Origin: Lunatimonas sp.
Lineage (GTDB): Bacteria; Bacteroidota; Bacteroidia; Cytophagales; Cyclobacteriaceae
Direction: 5' to 3'
Assembly: GCF_020832325.1 (NCBI RefSeq)
Contig: NZ_JAFIEU010000026.1
Coordinates: 53,483-117,482 of the forward strand
DNA: 64,000 nucleotides
Shown: piece after piece, positions 17,992-26,500 of the stretch
Numbering within the stretch: the stretch's first letter is position 1
Layout: each line of letters begins with the position of its first letter
The notes under the pieces: generated by a model
What the model saw: the letters and a program-made list of their open reading frames with translations, nothing else
Databases searched by the model: none
What the model was told of the DNA's origin: nothing
Made by a program: the position numbers and the translations under genes

Positions 17992-18019
17992 AAAGTATGC
18001 GATGCAATTTGCATACTTT
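17992..18019. repeat. Inverted repeat downstream of the 63-residue gene
   Basis: AAAGTATGC (17992-18000) and GCATACTTT (18011-18019) are perfect 9-bp arms around a 10-nt spacer. It could terminate the plus-strand transcript; there is no clear T run beyond it. Confidence 0.4.
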
Positions 18020-18044
18020 AGAGGATTTTATAGTGCCAAATAAC

Positions 18045-18064
18045 AATAGCCTTTCTGGGCTATT
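18045..18064. terminator. Terminator hairpin after the DUF5060 lipoprotein gene
   Basis: AATAGCC (18045-18051) pairs with GGCTATT (18058-18064). It begins right at the stop codon of the minus-strand gene (18066-18068). Confidence 0.55.
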
Positions 18065-18065
18065 T

Positions 18066-19649
18066 TCAATCTGCCCTTTTCAGCAAAAGCGCGGTATACG
18101 GTGCCTGGGTGGTAAAGGAAAATTCTCCCCCCTCTACCGATCGCTCTTCCACTACCTCCATGCCCCAAGTATCGATCACCTGAAGGAGATAGGACCCGCT
18201 ACCAGAAAGGTTTACTGAAAGCGTCTGCCCCTCCGATCCGGTGTAAAACATGTACACCTCTCCCGGCTTCTGAAACAGGTGCTGGTTTTTCATGAGGTTC
18301 TTGGGATCCTCAGAGGAGATGAAAACCGGTGACATCTCATGAACAGGCAATTTCTCCATGATTTCCCGGAAAAAAGCGATGCGATCTGGGCTCGTTCCCA
18401 TCAGTGTACCGCCCTTAGCCCACCACCGCACTTCGGTTTCCTCGTCTGAATCATTCTTGAAGGTGTCCCCGTGCGTAGGATATCCACCGCTGAGCCCTGC
18501 CATCCAAAAAAAGGCTGTCATTTCTTCTCCGCTAAGATTGCCCCAACCGCTTGGTACATTGCCCTCGTATCGCATTTCGTCAAAAAGGAGGGGCTTTTGA
18601 TACATATCCCGCCAGCGGATGGCGTTCCAAAACTCATAGGTCTGGGTACATACGTGCGTGATCCAGTCCTCGGTATGATCGTAAAAATGGTCCTCAGAGC
18701 TGTACCAATTGTGAATGCCACGAAAACGCTGATGGGGATCCTCGTGCTGCAGCATCTCTCCAATTCCTCGCCAGTCTATCGTCTCCTTGATGGAGGGAAT
18801 GTCCCATTCATTGGCGAGAGACCACCATACATTTCGGTAGGCAGATAGGCGCGCCATTAGGTAGCGAACATATTTCTCGTTCATTTCCTTGCCCATGGCG
18901 GCATAGCCCCAGCGGTCATAGGGGTGAAAAAGAATCACATCCGCTTGAATGCCCCTATCCATCAGTTGGTGAACCCGTTTATCAAAATTCTGAAAAAAGG
19001 CAAAGTTAGGCTGCGTAAAGTCATTGGCGTCTCCATCCCTTTGAAAGGGATAGGCCCAAGGGTCGGTTTCGTTGCCATACTGGTAGTGTTTTGGAAACAC
19101 ACACATCCGTATCTTGTTAAATGGTGATTCGGAAAGTGTCTCCAAGGTTTTCTCCTGGATGGATTGCTTTACACTGGTCCATTGATAGGCTGTGGTTCCA
19201 ATACCGTAAAAGGGCGTGCCGTCGGCATACTGAAGGTAAAACGTATTGACGATGCGTAGGGGTCCGTGATTATCTCCCGTAGGAGCTACGGCTTGTACAC
19301 GACCGGTTTTTCCATCAAGGGCAGAGGTTTCACTACGCGTTTGATAGTGCCAGATTCCTTTCTCTGGGGGTGAAAAACGAAGGCGGTAAACCCCATCCCC
19401 ATCGTAAAATCCCGGAACCTGAATTCTTTCGCCGCCTTCGAAAGAAAACTCGGCAAAAAATTCGACCTCCATATAAGGATTTCCAGTATCCGGCCCGGAA
19501 AACTCCAACTCAAAAACACCCCACTGCTCCACCGAAGGTAGCGGCTGATCCGGTTGGCAGGAAAACAGTAGGGTAGTTACGACAAATACACACAAATATT
19601 CAACCTTCAGCAGGCTTTTAAAATAGGAGGTGGGGAAAGCATCATGCAT
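18066..19649 (-). CDS. DUF5060/DUF4038 lipoprotein, putative glycoside hydrolase
   Basis: A 527-residue lipoprotein (lipobox LLFSC, Cys at about 31). Three parts are seen. An N-terminal beta domain of DUF5060 type (WGVFELEFSGPDTGNPYMEV) spans about 40-130. A TIM barrel of the DUF4038/apiosidase-like group spans about 135-420, with YFGIGTTAYQW-like and VWWSLANEWDIP motifs, the latter carrying the Asn-Glu pair of a clan-A acid/base. A C-terminal beta domain of DUF5605 type follows (about 440-525). Relatives include the apiosidases, which cleave branched pectin side chains. Substrate here is unknown. It stands alone with its own terminator, outside the fucose locus. Confidence 0.8.
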   Translation of the reverse strand: MHDAFPTSYFKSLLKVEYLCVFVVTTLLFSCQPDQPLPSVEQWGVFELEFSGPDTGNPYMEVEFFAEFSFEGGERIQVPGFYDGDGVYRLRFSPPEKGIWHYQTRSETSALDGKTGRVQAVAPTGDNHGPLRIVNTFYLQYADGTPFYGIGTTAYQWTSVKQSIQEKTLETLSESPFNKIRMCVFPKHYQYGNETDPWAYPFQRDGDANDFTQPNFAFFQNFDKRVHQLMDRGIQADVILFHPYDRWGYAAMGKEMNEKYVRYLMARLSAYRNVWWSLANEWDIPSIKETIDWRGIGEMLQHEDPHQRFRGIHNWYSSEDHFYDHTEDWITHVCTQTYEFWNAIRWRDMYQKPLLFDEMRYEGNVPSGWGNLSGEEMTAFFWMAGLSGGYPTHGDTFKNDSDEETEVRWWAKGGTLMGTSPDRIAFFREIMEKLPVHEMSPVFISSEDPKNLMKNQHLFQKPGEVYMFYTGSEGQTLSVNLSGSGSYLLQVIDTWGMEVVEERSVEGGEFSFTTQAPYTALLLKRAD

Positions 19650-19800
19650 AACAAGTGTAGGATTATGGGAGAAAACCGTTTCGATGCGAATAATTTAACG
19701 GGTTTTTTGCTAAAAAACCAGAAATAGAACTTCGGATTTAGACTTTCTCAGAATGAACACTACTTCCAATGATCGAAAACAACGCTATCCATTAACAACA

Positions 19801-19831
19801 AAAGCTACCCCAATCACCTTGAGGCAGCTTT
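19801..19831. terminator. Terminator downstream of the Hsp20 gene
   Basis: AAAGCTACC (19801-19809) pairs with GGCAGCTTT (19823-19831) with one mismatch. T-rich sequence follows on both strands. It lies 83 bp beyond the hsp20 stop. Confidence 0.6.
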
Positions 19832-19913
19832 CTTTATATGATTTACCCAACTGACCGCCAACTTGAAATGGAATCTGCGGCAGCCGGGGAACTGAAATAG
19901 TACGGGCAACAGC

Positions 19914-20369
19914 TTACAGGATCTGAATCTGCTTTACTTGTTTGTCCTGCTGAACCCGCTTTGGCAGTACGACATGTAGGATTCCATCCTTGTACTGCGC
20001 ACGGATACCTTCCACATCTATCATCTCCTCGGGAAGGTAAAAAGAACGTTTGAATGCTTGATAGCTGAACTCCCTTCGGGTGACCTTCTCATCGCTTACG
20101 GACTCCTCTTTCTTCTCGGAGGATATCGTGAGTTGCTCGTGATCGTAGTTGATCTTGAAATCCTCCTTGGAGAACCCGGGGGCTGCTACTTCCAGCTGAA
20201 AGGATTTTTCATCCTCTTTGATATTTACCGCAGGCAGCGTGCTTCTGAAACTGCCCGGTCTTCCCGCGCGGTCTATGCTGGCAGGAAAATCAAACAATTG
20301 GTCAAACCAAGTGTCGAAGGTGGGAAATTGGTTCTTCTTTGCGTCGTTTGAAATCTTCATCAGTGTCAT
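19914..20369 (-). CDS. Hsp20/alpha-crystallin family small heat-shock protein
   Basis: A 151-residue small chaperone. The alpha-crystallin domain covers about 45-140: NIKEDEKSFQLEVAAPGFSK, DHEQLTISSEKKEE, then the family motif FKRSFYLPEEMIDVEGIRAQYKDG (written here as one region, about 108-131), with GILHVVLPK near the end. A short C-terminal tail with KQIQIL resembles the I-X-I/V oligomerisation motif. It binds unfolding proteins without ATP. Met4 (MKISNDAKK) is an alternative start. No heat-shock-type promoter element was recognised upstream. Confidence 0.93.
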   Translation of the reverse strand: MTLMKISNDAKKNQFPTFDTWFDQLFDFPASIDRAGRPGSFRSTLPAVNIKEDEKSFQLEVAAPGFSKEDFKINYDHEQLTISSEKKEESVSDEKVTRREFSYQAFKRSFYLPEEMIDVEGIRAQYKDGILHVVLPKRVQQDKQVKQIQIL

Positions 20370-20553
20370 GGCTATACGTGAATTTTAGGTTTTCGAATTG
20401 TTTCTTACATTCTCCACCTACCCAAAACCTATGCCAAGCAGAATAAATGGCTATCCAGTTTGTAATCAGGACAATACGTCATAGTATGGATTGCGATTAG
20501 TGTCATTTTGACCTATAAAAAAGTAGAATTATGCCAATATGACTGTGTGGGGA

Positions 20554-21828
20554 TCAATCGTAAAACAGGCCGGGCAGCCAGAGAGAAATTCCGGGAACAT
20601 AGGTAATCAGGGCCAACACCAACAGGCTTACCAACAAGAACGGTAGCCCTGCCTTGGCAATTTTCTCCAAAGATATTTGCCCAATACTCGAAGCTACAAA
20701 GAGGCAAACCCCTACAGGTGGGGTCGTCAGGCCTATCACCAGATTAAATACCATGATAATCGCAAACTGAATCGGGTCCACACCCACCTGCACGGCTACA
20801 CCCAGCAAGACCGGAAACAGGATCAACAATGCAGCGATGGTCTCCATAAAAGCACCTACGAAGATCAAGAGCAAATTGATCATCAAGAGTAGGATGAACT
20901 TGTTTTCCGTGAGATTCAGCAGGGAATCGGCAATAAGCTGAGGGAGTTCCTCCACCGTCATGATCCAAGCAAAAAGGTTTGCAAAGCCAACCAACACCAT
21001 CAGGGAAGCGGTGGTCTTGGCCGATTCAAGGATAATTCTCGGAATAGCCTTGAATTCCAGCTCCCGGTAAACCAGCAAACCGACTGCCATGGCATAGATG
21101 ACCGCCACGATAGAAGCTTCCGTAGGGGTAAACACGCCCCCAATAATCCCAAATAATATCACCAAGGTCATCATGATCGCCCAAAATGCCTGATAAAACG
21201 TCCTCAGCATTTGCAAGGTAGGGGTCTTTGGCCTTTTGGGGTACTTGCGTTTCACCGATATCACGTAGGTGACCACCATAAAACCCAAGCCCAAAAGTAT
21301 ACCGGGTATGATGCCTGCCACAAAGAGCTTACCCACCGAGAGACCGGTAAGTGTAGCGGCGATAATCATGGGAAGACTCGGCGGTATCACTGGTCCTATA
21401 GTAGAGGAGGAAGCAGTAACCGCACAGGAAAATGGGGTATCGTATCCTTCCTTTTTCATGGCGGGAATCATCACCGCACCAATACTCGCGGTATCGGCGA
21501 TGGCAGTACCGGAAATCCCGCCAAACAACATGGAAGCGCCTACGTTTGCTAGGCCCAATCCACCTCGAATATGACCCAGTAATGCATTGCAAAAACGTAT
21601 GATACGGTCGGTAATTCCACTGGCATTCATCAAGTTACCGGCAAGAATGAATCCGGGGATAGATAGCAACACAAAGACGTCTATGCCTGCATACATCTTC
21701 TGGGGTATCACCATCAGCGGTAAATCACTCAACAGAATGTATGCAAAGGCCGAGAGACCCAAGGCAAAGGCGATGGGTACACCCAGGATCAGCAACAGTA
21801 AAAATACGACAAAAAGCAGGATCGTCAT
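20554..21828 (-). CDS. dctM: TRAP transporter large permease, DctM family
   Basis: A 424-residue inner-membrane protein with about twelve hydrophobic segments. Typical DctM motifs are present: GVPIAFALGLSAFAYI near the N-terminus, SIPGFILAGNLMNASGITDR, FGGISGTAIADTASIGAVMIP (a region at about 106-126) and FNLVIGLTTPPVGVCLFVAS near the end. This subunit forms the sodium-driven translocation path. Its ATG overlaps the dctQ stop by 4 nt (ATGA), so the two are translationally coupled. It is the last gene of the operon. Confidence 0.95.
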   Translation of the reverse strand: MTILLFVVFLLLLILGVPIAFALGLSAFAYILLSDLPLMVIPQKMYAGIDVFVLLSIPGFILAGNLMNASGITDRIIRFCNALLGHIRGGLGLANVGASMLFGGISGTAIADTASIGAVMIPAMKKEGYDTPFSCAVTASSSTIGPVIPPSLPMIIAATLTGLSVGKLFVAGIIPGILLGLGFMVVTYVISVKRKYPKRPKTPTLQMLRTFYQAFWAIMMTLVILFGIIGGVFTPTEASIVAVIYAMAVGLLVYRELEFKAIPRIILESAKTTASLMVLVGFANLFAWIMTVEELPQLIADSLLNLTENKFILLLMINLLLIFVGAFMETIAALLILFPVLLGVAVQVGVDPIQFAIIMVFNLVIGLTTPPVGVCLFVASSIGQISLEKIAKAGLPFLLVSLLVLALITYVPGISLWLPGLFYD

Positions 21829-22298
21829 GTGCGTTGTTTTATCCGTTCGACAAGTTGAAAACTACCGTAAAGACCGACGAAAAAGCCCATAGCGGTCATG
21901 GCTGCATACATCCAAGACATATTGAGCTGCATGGCCGGGGATCGCTGTAGGCTGACGATTTGTACTAAGGGAAGACTGACCGCTGCCATGGTAAACATAA
22001 AGACGACGATTAGTACAAGGATGCCTATTTCCAATCCCCTTCGCACGGCCGGCTTTAACTTTTCCAGCAAAAAATCCACGCTGACGTAAAGCCTCTCCTG
22101 AATGGCCAAACCGGCTGCCAAGCTCACTAAATAGATAAAGCAAAACCTGGCCAGCTCCTCCGTCCATTCGGGAGACCAAGGAAGGGCATAGCGGGCCAGT
22201 ATCTGCAGAACGACCACCGCGATCATCACCACAAAACTGGTGACCACCAGAAAGGAAAGTACCCGGTCAAGGTATTTAAGTGCGGAGCTGTTTTTCAT
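21825..22298 (-). CDS. dctQ: TRAP transporter small permease, DctQ family
   Basis: A 157-residue protein with four hydrophobic segments and the DctQ signature ARYALPWSPEWTEELARF (about 50-67). It forms the membrane complex with DctM. Its start codon is not adjacent to the dctP stop, as in a simple operon. Instead two tandem leader frames, each linked by ATGA, lie between (22295-22479). Its own ATG at 22298 overlaps the TGA of the second leader. Confidence 0.93.
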   Translation of the reverse strand: MKNSSALKYLDRVLSFLVVTSFVVMIAVVVLQILARYALPWSPEWTEELARFCFIYLVSLAAGLAIQERLYVSVDFLLEKLKPAVRRGLEIGILVLIVVFMFTMAAVSLPLVQIVSLQRSPAMQLNMSWMYAAMTAMGFFVGLYGSFQLVERIKQRT

Positions 22299-22390
22299 GT
22301 GTCTATAATTGATTTTTCAATGGTCACATGGAATCTCGCATGGCGTATAGTCATCCCAGTGTGTGTCGCTTGCGTCATGCTCGATTTCAT
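22295..22390 (-). CDS. Leader reading frame of a start-codon repeat, copy 1 (31 codons)
   Basis: The frame begins ATGAAATCGAGC at 22390 and encodes a 31-residue peptide starting MKSSMTQATHTGMTIRHARF. It ends at TGA 22295-22297, which overlaps the dctQ ATG as ATGA. The first 63 nt can fold into a long imperfect hairpin (ATG-AATC-GCATG-CG paired with CG-CATGC-GATT-CAT). The last part has a second hairpin, ATTGA-AAAA-TCAAT, just before the start codon. The element is 92 nt long from ATG to ATG. Whether the peptide itself matters, or only the coupled translation or the RNA structure, cannot be told. Not a family I recognise. Confidence 0.5.
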   Translation of the reverse strand: MKSSMTQATHTGMTIRHARFHVTIEKSIIDT

Positions 22391-22479
22391 CTGTTTATAA
22401 TTTGTTCTTTAACGGTCAGATGGAATCTCGCAATTATAATGATCCCTCCGTGTGTCGCTTGCGTCGTGCTCGATTTCAT
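22387..22479 (-). CDS. Leader reading frame of a start-codon repeat, copy 2 (30 codons)
   Basis: This is the upstream tandem copy. ATG at 22479 overlaps the dctP stop (TGA 22476-22478) as ATGA, and its own TGA overlaps the ATG of copy 1 as ATGA. The 30-residue peptide starts MKSSTTQATHGGIIIIARFH. It is 89 nt from ATG to ATG, 3 nt shorter than copy 1, so the reading frame survives the indel. Its distal hairpin has GTT-AAAG-AAC in place of ATTGA-AAAA-TCAAT, a paired change. Confidence 0.5.
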   Translation of the reverse strand: MKSSTTQATHGGIIIIARFHLTVKEQIINR

Positions 22480-23465
22480 CTGACGGCCTGAATTCTACGT
22501 AGAAGATCGTTTTGCTGCTCATTGAAATTTTCCATCACCGCCTTGGTGGCGGCCTCCCGAAAAGCCTCCTTATCCACCTCGATAAATTCCATCCCCTGTG
22601 CCAATAGGTGTTCGTAATCCAATTTTTCCTGCTTAAGAAAGAGTTCGTGTTCATACGCCTGCATGACGGCGGCGGCTTCGTCTATTACCTCTTGCAGCTC
22701 TTTGGGAAGACTTTCGTACTTCTTGTTGTTCATCACCACATAGGACCAACCCTTTACGTGCTCAGTCAGCATGCAGTACTTTTGGACTTCGTAAAGGCCC
22801 GCATCTTTGATAAGTGCGAAGGGGTTTTCCTGACCGTGGATGGTAGACTGTTGCAAGGCGGTAAACACCTCCGAAAAAGCCATCGGCGTGGGCTTGGCAC
22901 CCAAAGCACTCCAGGTCTTTACGTACAGGGACACCGCCGGGACACGGAGTATCATTCCATTTAACTCATCGGGGTGACGGATAACTCGGTTAGCTGTCAG
23001 GTTTCTGGCTCCGCGCTCAAACCAGGCAATGGGTTTAAACCCGGCACCGTCTATGATATGCTGTTCGATCTCTTTTCCTATAGGCCCACCCGCGATCTTC
23101 TTCAGGTGTTCGCTGTCCCGGATGGCAAAGGGAGTGGCACATAGGATGGCGTTGGGCAGGCTCCAACTTTGCAGGGATTCACCGGTGATCATGATATCGG
23201 CGCTACCTACCAAAATCCCCGTCAGCACATCCATTTCCTTGCCAAGCTGCTCGCTGGGATACACCCTTACCTCCATGCGTCCATTTGAGCGCCGATACAC
23301 TTCCTCGGCAAAGCGCTTCGCTGCCTGATGCCAGCCATGTTGCCTATTTGCCAGGTGCCCGAAACGAAGAGTATACTCTGGCTGCTGCCCAGAATTGACC
23401 GAACAAGCCAACAGGCTTCCTACGAATAAAATCAACAGAGCAAAACCGGGAATTTTATTTGTCAT
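22476..23465 (-). CDS. dctP: TRAP transporter substrate-binding protein, DctP family
   Basis: A 329-residue lipoprotein (lipobox SLLAC, Cys at about 21) of the DctP/TAXI-type periplasmic receptor fold. It shows YTLRFGHLANRQHGWHQAAKRF-type start of the first lobe (about 31-52), GRMEVRVYPSEQLGKEMDVL, then IRHPDELNGMILRVPAVSLY with the substrate-carboxylate Arg, and ALQQSTIHGQENPFALI. It delivers an organic acid, often a sugar acid or dicarboxylate, to the DctQM permease. The ligand is unknown; a uronate or aldonate would be in keeping with a glycan-degrading organism. It is the first gene of the operon and ends in the ATGA that opens the leader array. Confidence 0.93.
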   Translation of the reverse strand: MTNKIPGFALLILFVGSLLACSVNSGQQPEYTLRFGHLANRQHGWHQAAKRFAEEVYRRSNGRMEVRVYPSEQLGKEMDVLTGILVGSADIMITGESLQSWSLPNAILCATPFAIRDSEHLKKIAGGPIGKEIEQHIIDGAGFKPIAWFERGARNLTANRVIRHPDELNGMILRVPAVSLYVKTWSALGAKPTPMAFSEVFTALQQSTIHGQENPFALIKDAGLYEVQKYCMLTEHVKGWSYVVMNNKKYESLPKELQEVIDEAAAVMQAYEHELFLKQEKLDYEHLLAQGMEFIEVDKEAFREAATKAVMENFNEQQNDLLRRIQAVR

Positions 23466-23544
23466 TTTGGGTCCAATGCGGATTTAATTAACCTTAGGCA
23501 CAATCCCGAAAATACAAAAAATCCCTTGACATTGGTAAGAGGCC

Positions 23545-26500
23545 CTAAAATTTAGTCCCTACCACCACGGTTTTCTTGAACTGATTCACTGTACCATCCG
23601 GATGGAACAACTCCACCCAAACCACGTAATAGCCGGACTTCACCCGCGCACCCCGCTCGTCGGTACCATCCCAGGTATAGAAACCGGATAGTCCCCAAAG
23701 CTGATTTTGGCAGAGCTCGCGCACCATCCGGCCATCGGTGCTGTAAATACGCAAAGTAGCCAAAAACCCAGACTGATCCAGCGTATAGGAAATGGTCGTA
23801 AAGGGTGCCTCGCCCACGCCATCCGGCACAAAGACCTTTGGCGATATCTGTATTCCCTGCTCCAATGGATTAGGCGACACTATTTGGGAGTTGCGGAAAC
23901 CAGGCGTGGCATAGCCCACCGTGGCGGAGGCCGATTGCCAGTTTTCGGGATCATCCACGTTCCCATCTATACTGAGCCGCTCCAGACTTACGCCCCTAAC
24001 CTCCCTCAATAACGGATGGTGATGGCGCTCGTGGTAGCTGTATCGTTCTTGGATGGTTTCCTCCGGATTAAGCAAAACGACGGTACCGCTGCCAATGGGG
24101 TAAGAAGGCAAACTCATTTGGTGAAAGGTATCGGCTAGGCCTCGGGGATAATGTTGGTGGAGGAGGCCTGCGTCCGTGGTAAATACGCGATATGAACCGG
24201 GAAGCAAGATGTCCGTTTGGCCGGAAATCACCCTTCTGTTTGCGACTTCCCAATTTGCGACATTTGCTAGTTTCCAATTTTTCAAATCGATGTATTTATC
24301 CGAAGCGTTGTAGATTTCCACAAACTTGGGGCCGCCGGTCCGGGGGTTAAATAGGATTTCATTCAAAACAATATCTCCAGGTAAAGCTTCCGCAGGAATC
24401 TTAAAGACCAACCGGGAGGCTTGGGGATCCAGTGCATTGCCTGCACAATCTGTCCAGTCTGCGATCGTCACTTCGTAGCGCTGATTGCTTTCAAATGGCA
24501 ATGCGAAGGTCACATACAGTGCATAGGGATCCTCGGGATCCATCGCTATTTCCAACAGATCCAAACTAGGAACCAAGGAAATCTGGGCATTCCGGTTGCG
24601 GTCGATTACTGCCTTGGAAAACCGTAGTCGCAGCCGATCCGGACCTATGGGATCCGCCTGTAACAGACGGGGTGATATCCGATCCGGTGTTTGATCAAAC
24701 ACGGAATTCTGCTGACCGGGGGTCCCTCTCTGCGGAGATTTCGATGGGCGAATGTTGGTGGGAGACTCACAAGGGTGATAGGGGTTTACAAGCTCCAGAC
24801 TGTATCCTCCTTGGGCGAGTGTTGCGCTTCCAAAGCTGGAATTATCGTAGGCAAATCGGTCTAACACGGAGCCCTCTGCCGTTCCGATCCAAACCTCGTC
24901 CCCAGCATTCAACAGGGTAGGCCAGGGCGAAACTCCCATCACGTTTCCAAAAGCTGCAAATTGGGGTACCTGTGAGGCAGGGCAAAGAATCATAAATTCT
25001 CCAGGTTCCAATACGTGCCGGGACAGCGAAGTAAAGCTCCGGTTATTGCCAAAACGCATCCCTCCTAATTGCACCTGACGCTGTGAAGCGTTGAACAGCT
25101 CCACGTATTCGACATTGGGGAGTGATCCACCCTCTCGGGGCGCAGGCATCACCTCGTTGATGACAATCTCCCGATAGGTCGCTTCCACAGGGGGCTCGTA
25201 AGTAAAGGTGAATAGCTGCCGTTCCACTGCATTCCCCTGAAGGTCTTCGATACCGCTAAGAATCAAGGTAAGCAGACTGCCTACACTCGCAAGTGGCTCG
25301 TCAAAAACCAAGGTGACTTGGTGCATGTCCGGACCAAGCTGCACCTCCGATGGATTCACTCCAGCTACTTCGTAAAAGGTGGGTACCAATGCAAAAACCG
25401 GGTCCAGAGGCTCGTCAAAATGCAGCAACCACTCCGTATCCCGAACCACCTCTACCTGCTGTAGGTGGGGAGGACGCGTGTCCCAGCGTATTTCCCGGTA
25501 ACTCCCCGAAAGCCACTTTCCCTGCGCATCTAGCCTCGGTGGGAGCCGCAATCTGTAAGACCGGTCAGCCTGTAGAGGCTTCGAAAATACCAACTGAATC
25601 TGCCTGGGTTGAGACCGATTGACCCATGCATCTACTTCTATATCCTCATCTTCCAATTCAAATCGCCCCTGCAAGGCACTTTCCAAGGGTAGCGCTGTTT
25701 CATGCACCAGCACCGCGGTTTGGGCCTGTGAAACCCATCTATCTACGATGCCATCGGAGTAGTTGCCGGATTGGGTGACCTGGCCTAGTGCTTTCCCACT
25801 TAGGCTTTGCAGGGGACCCAATACCAGTTCCCAGCTGGAGCCCAGCTTCAACGGCTCCTTCCAAGCCAACCAAACCAAAAAACCTTCCTGCTCGATCTCT
25901 ACCTCATCCACCGCTCTCCCATTGATTAGATACCGGTCCGGCAGCAGCGCCATCGCTGGATCCAAAAAATCGGTGAAAGCAAGCCGCATCCTTTGTGCAT
26001 CCACCAACCGTACATCTTGCAATCGGAGCTTCGTATTGACCAATAAGTAGCTAATAGGGGCTTCCTCTGGGAGTGTTAGGGTTAGCAGCAGCTCCTCCGA
26101 ATCCAGTGCGAAATCAACGTCCAGTTCGTACATGCCCGGCGCTAGCTCTCGCTGCGCGCTGACAGGTCTATCCTGGACCAAAAAGAAAAACGGAGCCTGC
26201 AGCGCACGGTCTGCTTGAACCATGAGTTGAAAAGGGGAAATCAGATAAGCCGTGTCTATTCGGGGCCGGGCAGCAGATAGATTGAAGCTCCCGGTGATTT
26301 CCCGTAGCATTTCATTTCCAAACAAATCGCGCAGCGAGCGTACCCTTACCTGATACGCCATGTCCTCCTTCCATTCCCCCTCAAAATCTAATCGCACGGT
26401 TTGTCCGTCCATAATGTTCACCGAATACGGTTGTCCAGCCTCAGGCAATACAGAGTAATTCGCGTCAATTACGGCGGTTTTTGGATCCAAGGACTTATTA

